This document shows, piece after piece, positions 9,243 to 20,160 of a DNA stretch of 64,000 nt. Below the pieces are notes generated by a model that searched no databases, was not told the DNA's origin, and saw only the letters and a program-made list of their open reading frames with translations. The translations under genes and the position numbers were made by a program. The stretch comes from Glebionis coronaria (lineage: Eukaryota > Streptophyta > Magnoliopsida > Asterales > Asteraceae), in the NCBI GenBank assembly GCA_025667525.1, contig CM046882.1, forward strand, positions 503,076,792-503,140,791. The letters run 5' to 3'. Within the stretch, counting starts at the first letter, position 1; every line of letters begins with the position of its first letter.

Positions 9243-10296
9243 TAATGCAAACTAGAAGCAAAAGCGACAGCATGAATTTGATCACTAATAGTCAACCAAA
9301 TATTCAGTTCATAGGTCATAACTTTAACAGTATTTGAACTCTCAAACTTCATATCGATAGTGATTCATGAACATACTACTGTTATATAGAAAACTTGTCA
9401 TCAGTTTTGCATTTTAATCAAATATTCAGTTCCTAGGTCACAACGCTTTCAACAGAAAGTTAAGACCATAGATCAACTCCCAATATGCATACGGTTTTAA
9501 CAAGTATAAGTTGTAAGCTTTACACAGACACAACGTCAGTGATTGTGCATGTATAGTAAAAGGGATGTGAGATTTTACTTCATTATCGAGAATGAGTAAT
9601 GTTATGGTAACTAACATATATAGTTTTGGACCTAATAGTCGTTTTTACGTTTTATGATATTAGAAAAAAACAGCTTCTGCGAAAAACATGAAACTGGAAA
9701 AGTCTTTTATGCTGCAGCATTAAAACGTGGTACTGAAATAGAGGTAATAACGATTATTAGGCCAAATGGTTCTCGGAAAAACATAAAACTGGAATAGTCT
9801 TTTAAAACTGCACCACTCGATACAAATGCAAGCATAAAAACAACCCAAGATTTCAAATATGATATGAGCAAAGATCACAAGCCTCGCAGATGCGAGGCTT
9901 GCGTAAGTGTACATGTTAGTAGCATCATCATACAATCATCCTTAGACCCAACACAAAACGCATCACCCACTTTCGACTTCCCCTTGTCCCCCATTTTATA
10001 AACCTTAATTCCATGTTCACCAATTTCATGTACCCTAAACCCTTGGAGCCATTTTTAGTCTCCAGTTCCATTTTTGACTTTTTTTCAAGTTTAAGGTTGG
10101 ACGGGTTGTTTTGATGACACGTTGGTGGGTGGTTTTGTACGTTTGTTCATTTTAAGCTAAAACGCATTGAATGGCACGGCTAATCATTTTTCCAACAAGT
10201 TATGGAAGATACGGTTAAAGGGTAAATTGATCCCTTAGAAGTTAGAATTATCATACAACATGAATATATAATACAGAAAAATCAAGAATGCCATAT
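9243..10296. other. Intergenic with a small two-copy repeat
   Basis: No gene recognised. A ~42-bp block (gaaaaacatgaaactggaaa...) at 9680-9720 recurs at 9775-9815 with a few changes, period about 95 bp. The rest is low-complexity AT-rich DNA. Confidence 0.5.
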
Positions 10297-10454
10297 AGAG
10301 GGGCGGAGCTAAAAAGTTTGACTTAAAAGTCAAATTTTGATATTTTTAATAAATTACAGTACAAAATAGTTTTTAAGAGATAAAATTTTACAAAAACCTG
10401 AAAATTTTGAAAATTTTACACTGCACTTTTTTCGACCTTTTGTCTCCGCCTCTG
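10297..10454. mobile_element. Small MITE with GGGGCGGAGC-type ends
   Basis: The left end (agaggggcggagctaaaaag) is roughly inverted at the right end (ttttgtctccgcctctgg). A short internal inverted pair (gacttaaaagtcaaattttg) is also present. Ends of this kind are common in plant MITEs. No TSD is clear. Confidence 0.5.
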
Positions 10455-10509
10455 GCCCTATGGGTTGGGCCTAAATACATGAAAAGCTAGTTATCCGTAT
10501 GGAGAACTC

Positions 10510-11620
10510 TAGAGATACTAGCTAATATGTTCTCGCAGTTTTAGCGGAGGAGGAAGGACGCTCAAGCTGGAGACCTTTGGTGAAGATGTTAGCATACTGA
10601 AAACATGAAGGAACATGAAGAATCCGAACATGACCAGCTTTAACCATATCAAGAACAAAATAAATGTCAATCTCAATAGAAAGAGGAGAGTGCAATTCAC
10701 GAAGTAGATTGCGAACCCAAGCAGTCTTAGCAACAACATTAACAACACCTCGGTATTCCGCTTCAGCACTAGAGAAATGATGTGTTGGCGTTTGGCGGTC
10801 AGGACAAAAGGTAATCACCAAGAAAGACACAATAGCCAGAAGTAGACCTGCGAGTGGAAGAACAACCTGCTGAATCTACATCAGTGTAACCAACTAACGA
10901 TGTAGTAGCGGAAGCAAATAAGTGTAGACCAAGCTCTAAAGTACCTTGAACATAACGCAATATGCGTTTAAGAGCCGCAAAGTGAGGCCCTCGCGGATCA
11001 TGCATATAGAGACAGACCTGCTGAACTGCATAAGAGAGATCATGGGTGTAAAAGTAAGGTAGGATCTTGTACGAGAACACCATAAGGACCTAGTTTGGCC
11101 TCAGTGTCAACTAGAATCCTAGACGGGTTACACTTAACCATATGAGCACGGGCAAGGAGCTCAAGAGCATACTTCTTCTGAGACAAAAATAAACCTGTAG
11201 AGTGACGAACAACAGATACACCCAGAACATAATTAAGTGCCCAAGATCTGTCATGTCAAACTCTTTATGTAAAGAGTCGATAAGTTGTTAAAGAAGAACT
11301 GAATAAGATACTGTGAGAATAATATCATCCACATATATAAGCAAGTAAGCAACTTGAGAGCAATGTGTGTATATAAATAAAGAAAAGTCAAAACGACTAT
11401 GAGCAAAACCAGCCGAGTGGCATAACTTGCAAAACGTTAGAACCAAGCACGAGGTGCCTGCTTCAAACCATATACGTAGTAAAGATCAATGTAGAAGACA
11501 CACATACATGATTAGGATAACGATAGTCAACAAAAAAATCCCGATGGCTGATGCATATAGAAAGACTCAGATAGATCACCGTTGTTGACAAGGGAGGTTG
11601 TGGTGTCCATTTCGGTTGTT
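10510..11620 (-). pseudogene. Decayed Ty1/copia pol fragment (RT and RNase H)
   Basis: Read on the minus strand: an RT segment with a YGLKQAPRAWF-like block near 11445, a YVDDI active-site motif at 11321-11335, then SLHKEFDMTDLG and LGVSVVRHSTGLFLSQKKYA. These are followed by LSYAVQQVCLYMHDPRGPHF, ALKRILRYVQGTLELGLHLF and RRSTSGYCVFLGDYLLS. The RNase H part continues with SSAEAEYRGVVNVVAKTAWV, then VLHVPSCFQYANIFTKGL. Several stops and shifts break the frame, and the DNxxA/TKHI part of RNase H is deleted. No LTRs seen nearby. Confidence 0.85.
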
Positions 11621-12463
11621 GGGTTGATAATAGTCTATAATGGAGTTGTGTGGGTAGGCTGAGATAAGTGGGCTAAGGAGGAGGAGGCCGAGTGGGTGTT
11701 TTGTTGGATTGGTTTGTTTAGTCTCGGACCGTTGATGAGGAATGTTAAGTGACGAGAGGAAGTGATGGAAAGTGTGGAGGGTTAGTTCAAGAAAGCTGTA
11801 CGAGGGTAGTGTAGGGATTTGAAAGGAAATTAGTTTTCATTAAACGTAACATGATGAGAAAGAGTTATCTTGTTGGTTTCAAGGTCATGACAACAGTAGC
11901 CACGCTAAGGTGATAGGCGAGAAAGCCCAAAAATATGCAAGGGTGACACGAGATAGATTGAAAAGATATAAAATTTTATAAGTTTTACCTAATTCTATTG
12001 AATTTATTTAAAAATTAATTACTTAATTTTACTCCGTAATAATATACCTCACCTTTTTGAAAAATTTGTTTTTCATAAATTTGACATTTATATTTTTATG
12101 TCATTTTTTTCTCATTAATTTTTCATGTTCATTCTTAGTTTTTAGTAATAAATTGATTTTTATTATTTTCATAATTAAAAAAGTATATATATATATATAT
12201 AATATTAGTTGATAAAAAAGTTAATACTATTTCTTACATATGAAATTTAGGACACATGAGTTAATTCACATGGATTGATTTTCACTGCAAGACTCTCACG
12301 TGGGTTATTTACAATAAAAACACACAACCAACAACTCGTACACAAACCAAATTAACTAGAGATGTACTAACTTGGCATAACTTGAATGCCACCTAAAAAA
12401 GTAACGAGGCATCTCGTTACTATATCGTTTGCTCTTAGATTATTTACAGTACAAAGAACTTGG
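11621..12463. other. Possible remainder of the copia fragment, then AT-rich DNA
   Basis: 11621-11960 is GC-richer and may hold decayed pol sequence on the minus strand, but I cannot read a secure frame. 11960-12463 is AT-rich, with a (ta)n run near 12184-12201. No gene seen. Confidence 0.4.
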
Positions 12464-13010
12464 CTAAGAGCATCTCTAATACTATTAGGGTGCGTTTAGT
12501 TTGAAAACATTTTTCATCATTTTCTATTTTTTGTTTTGTATAAAAAGAATAGGGAATTCTTTTTCTACAAAACATTTAAAAATTTAGAAAACGCGTTTAG
12601 TTGGAGAAATTTGTGTTTTCCATTTTCCAAAACTATAAAGGAAACAAAGGTGGAAGTGAATTTTCTATGTCTAAAGGAAAACTTAGAAAACAAAAAAAAA
12701 CGTTTTTTGTTTTGTGTCTAAAAGGGTAAAAAATGGATTTTGCATTTTCTAGAAAATATTTCTAAAAAACGATGATTTTTTCTGTTTTCCTTATTTTCTA
12801 GAAAATATTTTGTAGAAAACAAGGTATGTTCCATCCAACTAAACGCAGCCTAATAGTTTTTCATTATTTCAATAAGTCATTTTGAAGAGTTTTTTCATTG
12901 TATTAAAAGTTTTTCCAAAAACTTTTTACAATGACTTAAAAACTACAAGTTATTTTTCAAAGTCTTTGTGATTCAAGATGGTATACATTAAATGCCATAA
13001 ATGCTCTAAG
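12464..13010. mobile_element. MITE with ctaagagcat ends, split by another MITE
   Basis: The left end ctaagagcatctctaat (12464-12480) and the right end atgctctaag (13001-13010) are inverted to each other. The element is interrupted at 12481 by a second MITE and resumes at 12858. The same terminal motif recurs at 13011 and later, so several members of one family lie in series. Confidence 0.55.
12481..12857. mobile_element. 377-bp foldback MITE with 21-bp TIRs
   Basis: The ends ACTATTAGGGTGCGTTTAGTT and AACTAAACGCAGCCTAATAGT are inverted repeats matching at 20 of 21 positions. The inside contains many ttttctagaaaat-type inverted blocks (12740-12815) and can fold on itself. hAT-like ends (GTGCGTTTAG) are suggested. 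It sits inside the ctaagagcat MITE, so it is the younger insertion. Confidence 0.75.
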
Positions 13011-13465
13011 AGCATCTCTAATGGGGTAAACCCTTCTAAGTTTTTTGCATTTAATGAATTACATGCAACATACATTTAACAAGTAAATTTGTATGAAAGA
13101 CTTTGCATATGCAAATTCATTGTGTAAACCTTTTGTAAAACTTTGCAAAAACATGGCCGTTTTTAGGGGAGTGCAATAGGTGCGATCGCATAGGGTCACC
13201 GCATAACGAGAGCCTCCACATTTGATTTCCTTCTATTATATATAGATAATATGATGCTCGAACTTAATTAATTCATACAATTTTCATATACGTGTATTTT
13301 GTTTTTGTTTTAAGGAGCCTCTTTGCGGTGATGGCACGGGGCCACTGAAATCAACGAGACGGCCCTGTGCAAAAAGCTTTTGGTTCAATGGTGAAAACCA
13401 CTTCCAAAAACTTTTCTAAATAGTAAAAAGCTATGAATAGCTTTTCCTATTAGAGATGCTCTAAG
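13001..13465. mobile_element. MITE with agagcatctctaat ends
   Basis: The left end ctaagagcatctctaatggg (13007 on) and the right end cctattagagatgctctaag (13446-13465) are inverted. The interior is non-coding. It shares its left terminus with the preceding element, so exact borders between the two are uncertain. Confidence 0.7.
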
Positions 13466-13498
13466 TCATTGAAGATTTAGAGCATTGTAGATGCTCTA

Positions 13499-13812
13499 AC
13501 ACTAAAAGCATCTCCATGCAATGTTTTTTAGTGACTTTTAATATTTAATACTATTAATTTTATGAGTGTAAAAACTTTTGCAAATAGCTATTACTTTAAT
13601 GCTAAAAGCTTTTGACAATAGCTTTTTAGAATTAAAATGCAAGTAAAGTTTAGTGTATGCATTATTAAAAGTAAAAACTCAGATTTTGAAAACTAAAAGC
13701 TTTTATGAAAAGCTTTTGGAAAAGCTCATGCATCCGATGCATAAAAGTCATCCAAACATTTGAAAAATAATAAAAAAGTTTTAAAAAAAGTCATGCATCG
13801 AAGATGTTCTAA
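13499..13812. mobile_element. MITE with aagcatctccatgcaatg end
   Basis: The left end aagcatctccatgcaatg and the right end catgcatcgaagatgttc form imperfect inverted repeats. The interior has repeated aaaagctttt palindromes. Related to the neighbouring agagcat family. Confidence 0.6.
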
Positions 13813-13861
13813 ACTTCTACAAAAACCTAACCATTAATACCAAAGACATTAATATCTACCT

Positions 13862-14083
13862 GAGAGCATGAGCAATGGTAAAAGGTATGAAAAGCTTTTT
13901 ACTATTTCAAAAAGTCACTTTTAGAGGTTTTTGGCATTGGGGTGAAAGCTTTTTAGAAGGCTTTTTGTGTATGACTTGGTAAACACCAAGTCATTGTTAA
14001 GAGTTTTAGGGATTAAATGGGTTATGCCTTTAATGCAATAAATGCACCAAGTCTTTATGACTTGGTGCCTTTGTGGATGCTCT
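13862..14083. mobile_element. MITE with agagcatgagcaatgg end
   Basis: agagcatgagcaatgg (13863 on) is imperfectly inverted at cctttgtggatgctct (up to 14083). The interior has gacttggt/accaagtc inverted pairs near 13972 and 13989. A further lone tggatgctctag motif lies at 14413. Confidence 0.6.
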
Positions 14084-14478
14084 GATTCAATATTTTAGTT
14101 TTTTTCATTGTGGATAGTAGGTTGAGCATTTTGGGCTGTCAATCAAACTAGATCGAAAAACCGAATCGAACATATTTTGGTCCCGTCCCCAGTTTATGTT
14201 TTTCATTAAATTTAATTTTTGGTCTAATTCATCGGTCTTACAAAGGATTCGAGGATAATGCTTTGTAGACCTAGATTAAATATCGGATCGAATTGGACCA
14301 TTTCAATTTGGTTCTCATTTCAATTTGGTCCTTGATACAACCGAATCAATTTGGCTTCTATTATATTCGATCTTAATCGATTCGATCTGATTTTAAACCG
14401 TGAGTACCCTGGTGGATGCTCTAGCTTTTTTTATTTTAGCAAAGGATGCTCTAGCTAGTGTATAGTTATTATATCTAT

Positions 14479-14904
14479 GGTTCTAAAAGGCTTGCAAAGG
14501 CTTCGCAATGGCCTCGTAAAGGCGTAAGGCTCCACGTTCACGCCACACTATAGGCCAAGGCGTGAGGTTAAGGCTTGACGTGCAATAAGAAACAAAAAGT
14601 ATCATAAGGCGTGATAAGTCATGATGGATCGAGGCTTTCTTCATTTTCATTTCGATAAAAACGATCTCTTTTATATAGAAATGAAAACGATTACATGTAA
14701 ATATAGTTTTTTGACTTTAGTTTGTATGTAAGACGCTTTTGTAAACTTAACACATTTGAAATATGATATGAATACTAATAATTTATAAACATTTTCGTAT
14801 TTTATGCTGCCTTACTTCACGGCTTAAAAACACAAAAACTTCGCCTTAACCGCTAAAGCTTGAGGCTTGCTCATGCCGCCACGCCACGCCTGCTATTTAG
14901 AACC
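14479..14904. mobile_element. GGTTCTAAAAGGC-family non-autonomous element, copy 1
   Basis: Starts GGTTCTAAAAGGC and ends with the inverse TTTAGAACC. Subterminal aaggcgtaaggct and gccttaac blocks are also inverted. A second copy lies at 19341-20327 with the same outline (taggccaaggc, gtgataag, tttgaaatatgat blocks). No coding capacity; superfamily not assigned. Confidence 0.65.
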
Positions 14905-15075
14905 TTGACTATATCTAACCAAAGTCATAAAGTTAGAGCTACGTAATTAAAACATGTTTAGTCATAAACAGAAAACAACAAAAAAAACAACATAGAAACG
15001 TGTGACGATAACTTTAAACCAATTTATATCTCAACTCTAAAACTGTACGGATAGCTGTTCAGTTAGGTGATCTGC

Positions 15076-17990
15076 ATGGCGGCAGAAATGAAGGTGATCG
15101 GAGTGATCGGCGCCGGTCAAATGGGCGCCGGGATAGCTCAGCTGGCGGCTGTTGCTGGTGCTGATGTTTGGATCCTTGATCAAGATACCAAAGCTTTACA
15201 AAATGCAGAGATGTCTATATTTGACTCTGTTCAACGCTTTGTATCCAAAGGTCAACTCGACAAGGTCAACCCTCGTTATCATATTACAGTATTACAGTAT
15301 GTTTTTACTTTTTAGTAAGTTGATATAAATTGTGAATTGAGTTAATGATCATATGTGGAACATGGGGTGTTTGGGTGTTTGTATGCGCTTATGTTTCATA
15401 ACCCTCAATTTTGTGGCTTATTTTGAGACTTATGGGCTTATATAAGTTTATTATGATATGATAAACTTATATAAGCCCATAAGTCTCAAAATAAGCCACA
15501 AAATTAGGGCTTATGAAACATAACCCCATTCCGGCATATGTTTCATAAGCTTAAACAAACACCCAGCTTAACTAGTTTTGTTTAGGTGGGGGGTGCTTGT
15601 TTCGGGTTATACAGGTGGGTTATGACTTATTTGTTTTTGAGCTTGTGTTTCATAAGCTCACTTTAGGTGACTTATATTGGAAATCTATATGTGTAAGTTT
15701 ATTAGGGCCTAATAAACTTATCTAAGCTGAAAAGTTTCAAAATAAGCTCCAAAAAAGTGAGCTTATCAAACATAAGCCCAAAACCAAATAAGTCATAAGC
15801 AAACACCCGAACGGGGTGTTGGTTTCAGCTTATGACTTATTTGATTTTGGGCTTATGTTTGATAAGCTAACTTTTTGTGGCTTGTTTGAAACTTCTCGGC
15901 TTACATAAGTTTATTAGGTCCTAATAAACTTATATAAGTTTCAAAATAACCCATAAAAATGAGCTTATCAAACATAAGCACAATACCAAAGAAGCCATAA
16001 GCCGGATATAAAAGCCGAAACAAACATCCCTAGATAACTATAGTTTGGATGAGCAATACCACAAATCATGGGAATTATTATATATCAGCTACCTTAATGC
16101 CGCCACTACAAAGTGCATACTTGTTCTAGCTACCTTAATGCGCCACTACAAAGTGCATACTTGTTCTAGCTACCTTAATGCCGCCACTACAAAGTGCGGT
16201 TGGGGTCGGGATAGGGATAGGGGCAGCGGCCCCCTTGTGTGTATATGAATCAGCTACCACGTTTTTTCCCTCTAACCTGTATTTCCCACCATGAAGGAAC
16301 GACCTAAAGTCCTAAGCAATGATTAGTTAACCATTGTGTCTTTTTTCTGTTTAAGCCAAATTAACCGCCCCACTGCTTTCACCCGAAAGTAACTAATGTT
16401 CTGTTTAGTTTTATTATAACAGAACTTGATCTCTTACAAGATACTAACAAGTTTATGTGTCTTTGCTTTTTTCTCACGTGTGAACAAGGTGTAATTATCT
16501 GATTTATCCAATGGAGGCTTTCGTGATACATGAGGCATATAGATATAGGGTTGAAATACTGTAATCTGAAAGTGATCTCTACACAATTCATGGAATATAT
16601 CCAGATTATTTGATTAGCACCATTCACGTATACGCCCAAAATTCAAAATGATGAGCCTTATCTATGGGATAAGGTGATCTGAAATAAGCAGTTTGAAGTT
16701 GTATAGCTTATTTTAGTAAGAAATTACGAGTAACCATACTGTTAGTTTGGATGAGCAATAGCAAACACCTTAGGAAGTGTTGAAATGTAATACTATGTTG
16801 ATAAGTTGTTTTAGGTGATGTGTAGGTACCTTTGTTAAATAGCTTATTGGCTGTGTTTTGTGTTTTGTTACATTTAATAAGCACTTCTGGTGTGTGGAGT
16901 ACTTTTGGACATTTCAAACAGCATAAGCTTTTGCCAAACACAACATGTGTTTTTTTGGCCCAGTACCCTTGAAAAGCAATCTCTTGCGAAAATTGAAAAT
17001 TATCGGAAAAATCGAAGGGATCTGATAATTACTGCATGTGCAGAGCTTAAAGCCTTAAACATGGGTATTCTGATACTATCGGCTTGCTTTGTGCTCAGTT
17101 TTAGATGTCACGGTGATTGATAAATTGTGTGCAAAATTCACCTTACAGGAGGTAGGGAATAACGCTATAGCTCGTCTACAATATACCTCAAATCTTGAGG
17201 ATCTTCGGTCTGCAGATATTGTAATTGAAGCTATTGTGGAAAACGAAGATGTGAAGAAGAAACTGTTCGCACAATTGGATAAGATTGTCAAAGGATCTGC
17301 GATTTTGGCATCAAATACAAGTTCTATCTCGATTACTCGTCTAGCAACTGCAACTAATAGACCACACCAGGTTTGCTATAGCATTATCACTTTGTGAATC
17401 TGTCTTTATGGTTATGCTTCATGATTTAAAGTACTTCTTTACAGGTTATCGGGATGCATTTCATGAACCCACCTCCTATCATGAAACTTGTCGAGATCAT
17501 CCGAGGTGCAGATACATCAGATGAAACATTTAATGCAACAAAGAACTTGGCCGAAAGGTGTTTACTTTTTACTGCTAAACATATCTTTAGACGTCTTGTT
17601 TTCACTGCCTTTATTTTCTCCTAATGTTTAAAAAAATTCAGGTTTGGCAAGATTGTCGTTTGCTCAAAGGATTATTCTGGCTTCATTGTGAACCGAATTT
17701 TGATGCCAATGATTAATGAAGCATTCCATGCGCTTTATACTGGAGTCGCAACAAAGGAAGACATAGATGCAGGAATGAAGTTAGGAACTAATCAACCAAT
17801 GGGTCCTTTACAACTTGCAGACTTTATTGGCCTTGATGTGTGTCTGTCAATACTGAAGGTACTACAAGCGGGCCTGGGGGATATTAAGTATGCACCATGT
17901 CCTTTGCTTGTGCAGTATGTCGATGCTGGTCGACTTGGTAAAAAACGAGGTATTGGTGTTTACACTTATCGTAAATCACCTAAACTTTGA
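15076..17990 (+). CDS. 3-hydroxybutyryl-CoA (3-hydroxyacyl-CoA) dehydrogenase
   Basis: Four exons: 15076-15264, 17149-17370, 17445-17557 and 17642-17990, with GT-AG introns; the product is 290 residues. It oxidises L-3-hydroxyacyl-CoA with NAD, the step before thiolysis in beta-oxidation. The NAD-binding Rossmann motif GAGQMG is at residues 12-17. [12 protein letters not shown] follows, then [19 protein letters not shown] with catalytic His142 and Glu154. The C-terminal 3HCDH domain ([36 protein letters not shown]) completes it. Length and exon joins match the Arabidopsis AT3G15290 type. The C-terminus Pro-Lys-Leu is a possible PTS1 signal for peroxisomes. A longer frame beginning with GTG upstream is rejected because ATG at 15076 aligns with the family start. 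Intron 1 (1884 bp) carries three foldback MITEs and a 41-bp tandem repeat. AATAAA lies at 18046. No breaks seen; it looks functional. Confidence 0.93.
15364..15564. mobile_element. Foldback MITE 1 in intron 1, near-perfect hairpin
   Basis: The core 15389-15522 is an almost perfect palindrome. gcttatgtttcataaccctc and gcttattttgagacttatgg are mirrored around tatgatatg. The outer ends gggtgtttgg and aaacaaacaccc are inverted. hAT-like GGGTGTTTG ends. Of the three elements in the intron, this has the highest arm identity. Confidence 0.85.
15588..15808. mobile_element. Foldback MITE 2 in intron 1
   Basis: ggggtgcttgtttcgg at the left is imperfectly inverted at cataagcaaacaccc. The arms meet at gtttattagggcctaataaac. 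Same family as its neighbours, with more mismatches between the arms. Confidence 0.8.
15813..16030. mobile_element. Foldback MITE 3 in intron 1
   Basis: ggggtgttggtttcagctta and gaaacaaacatccc are inverted ends. The centre gtttattaggtcctaataaac is a palindrome almost identical to that of MITE 2. It begins 5 bp after MITE 2 ends. Confidence 0.8.
16087..16196. repeat. 41-bp tandem repeat, 2.7 copies, in intron 1
   Basis: agctaccttaatgc(c)gcca followed by ctacaaagtgcatacttgtt starts at 16087, 16128 and 16168. Copies are identical except for one missing C in the second, so the array is young. It gives an accidental open frame. Confidence 0.9.
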
Positions 17991-18045
17991 ACTTCTACCG
18001 AGAATAATGTACCTGTACCCTAAGTATATCTCTCTTATTATTAGC

Positions 18046-18051
18046 AATAAA
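18046..18051 (+). terminator. Poly-A signal of the dehydrogenase gene
   Basis: AATAAA 56 bp after the stop codon at 17990, in AT-rich sequence. A plausible near-upstream element for 3' end formation. Confidence 0.5.
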
Positions 18052-18463
18052 GATCCCAAATTCAGCATTATGTCGTAATGTTGATATAATATTTTATAGT
18101 GCTCGTTACTAAAAGACAATAATAGTGCATACGGATATTATGAATGAAATGGATTTACATGTAGCCTATACTTTTCTTTTTTTTACTGCTGTAAATGTAA
18201 AGCCCATACATTTTGTGTACAAGTTGGCCGTAAGAATGGCCCCCACGAGGAAGTGAGGAACAGCCTGTGAAATAAGGGTAATGTTTCTTTTGGCTATTAG
18301 TCCCCACTGAAAGCGATTGAATTGGAATTCCATTATTGCGCTACATATCTTTTTAATGATAAAAGGGCATTTATATTGTAGAATAAGGTAGATAGCTAAG
18401 ACTACAAAGTCCATCATCCGGAAATTTCGAGCATTGTCTAGTGTGTGTGTGAGAGAGAGAGAA

Positions 18464-18643
18464 ATGAAGTTCTTGTTTCAGTGTCCTTGTTGTTCTTGTT
18501 TCTGCTTTATGAAGCCGAAAAAGGGGAAACCAAAGGCAGAAACTAAACCAAAGGAAGAAACCAAACCAAAGGAGAAAGAAGCAGCTAAAGAAGCTAAACC
18601 CAAGGTGGTAGAATCCAAGGACGAGAAGAAGACAGAAGGATGA
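18464..18643 (+). CDS. Small Cys-rich, Lys-rich protein (59 aa), hypothetical
   Basis: The frame from ATG at 18464 encodes a hydrophobic, Cys-rich head (MKFLFQCPCCSCFCFMKP). A highly charged tail with repeated KPK and KPKE units follows, ending DEKKTEG. Six cysteines lie in residues 7-14. Such a cluster next to basic residues could be S-acylated and tether the protein to membranes, but that is inference. The bias is typical of short plant proteins of unknown function. GA-rich sequence (gagagagagagaa) directly precedes the start. I do not recognise a named family. The ordered composition, head then tail, argues for a real gene, though an intronless 59-codon frame could be chance. Confidence 0.45.
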   Translation: MKFLFQCPCCSCFCFMKPKKGKPKAETKPKEETKPKEKEAAKEAKPKVVESKDEKKTEG

Positions 18644-19340
18644 AGTACGGAAAGCAAATCTGAGTCTTGCTTGCAATTCGTTCTGCATTTTCTTAGAATC
18701 TGATGGATTATGTTGAAGCAATGGTGTTTACGTAGTACTTTCTTTTCGCATCTGTAAAATAAGTGTCTAATTCATATCTTTCTATCTGTCGGTGGATTAT
18801 ATGCATCAATGCCATATGATCTACTTTCATTTATCAGGTCCTTAACGGCATGTTTATTATATAAATTTAAGACTAGCTTCTTGATCCCTGGTGTTCCAGA
18901 TTATGTTGTGAATTTTAGATTCATGTCTTCTTGCTTATGTTCATGGAATATTCATCTAGTACTCAAAATTATGTTCTGCAGTCATGAACCTTGACATTTA
19001 TACAAAATTCCCAGATAAGGATTGTACAAGATCTTTGTTCATGGGAATTAATGATACTTACTAGTTACTGGTCTTGATGCACCTATGGTTATAGATTTTA
19101 ATTTCAGTATTGATTTAAATGATAAGTACTTTGGTACTGATTGTTATGACTTTTCTTGTTCTTCACTTCTTTGCATGTGCTTCTATAATTGAAATGAGGG
19201 TCCCTCTTCTTTTAGCTTCACAATTTTTCTAGGACGTTGTCAAGGATACAGTGGATACAAATTTCATACTGTACAGCACCTTTTTGGCTTTTTCATAAAC
19301 ACAAAGTAAAATATGTCATCAAACTGGGCCAAAGGATCAA
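18644..19340. other. Intergenic, no gene recognised
   Basis: May include the 3' UTR of the small Cys-rich gene. AT-rich, with no convincing frame, repeats or transposon ends. Confidence 0.45.
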
Positions 19341-19521
19341 GGTTTTAAAAGGCTCGAAAAGTCGTAAGGCTTGACCTTCACGTCATGTAATAGGCCAAGG
19401 CACGGGCTTAGAGCCTGACGTAAGACGAGAAGTAAAAAAATGTGATAAAGCGCGATAAGTTGGGTAAAATAAGTTTTTTTTAATTTGCAAATGAAAATTT
19501 TATATGAAAATTTAGAGTATT

Positions 19522-19762
19522 GCTAAATCTTCCTACAAAATCATCCTACATATCCTCATACACACACAATTAGGGGTGTCAATATTTCCGACCCGACCCG
19601 AACTCGACCCGAGTATATTCGGGTCGGGTTACTCGGGTTAAAACTTCAATTCGAGTTAGTCGGGTCAACCCGACTAACCCGAATTCCAAATCGGGTCAGA
19701 CATCGGGTAAATATTTATGCTTAATTCGGGTTCGGGGTCAACCCGATTGACCCGAATAAGAA

Positions 19763-19793
<31 letters not shown>

Positions 19794-20160
19794 AATTAAA
19801 TATAATTTCTATTAAAAAAATTAAAAAAAAAATTTTTTTTTTATATTTTACTCGTAGTCGGGTTGACCCAAACCCGAATAGACCTGACCCGAGTAGACCC
19901 GACCCGAATAGACCCGAACCCGACTAACCCGAGTTCAACTCGGGTCGGGTTCGGGTAAAATATTTTTACCCTCAACCCGAATTCAACCCGACTCGAATAA
20001 CCCGAACCCGACCAACCCGACCCGATTCTCACCCCTACACACAATTATAAAATATACATTTTTCCACTCATTATCTCTCCAGATCTATACCGTCAGTTCT
20101 ACCACATGTCAAAAATCTGTGTGTAGGAAGATTTGTAGGAAGATTATATGAGGGTTTAGC
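19522..20160. mobile_element. Middle element of the three-level nest
   Basis: The left end tgctaaatcttcctacaaaa is imperfectly inverted at ttgtaggaagattatatgag...tttagc. It interrupts the GGTTTTAAAAGGC element and is interrupted by the CCCGAA-rich element. Non-coding. Confidence 0.55.
19572..20036. mobile_element. CCCGAACCCGA-rich MITE with perfect 10-bp TSD
   Basis: Ends AGGGGTG and CACCCCT are inverted. Both flanks read acacacaatt (19562-19571 and 20037-20046), a perfect 10-bp TSD. The arms are built of degenerate cccgacccgaa units facing ttcgggtcggg units, so the element folds back around an AT-rich centre (about 19755-19850). A TSD of 9-10 bp suggests a Mutator-type MITE. Confidence 0.82.

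Noticed and set aside
16045..16248. 67-codon frame in the dehydrogenase intron
   Set aside because: Produced by the 41-bp tandem repeat; intronic and without homology.
18166..18721. Minus-strand frames opposite the small Cys-rich gene
   Set aside because: Antisense to the KPKE repeats and hydrophobic only through that; no homology or start context.
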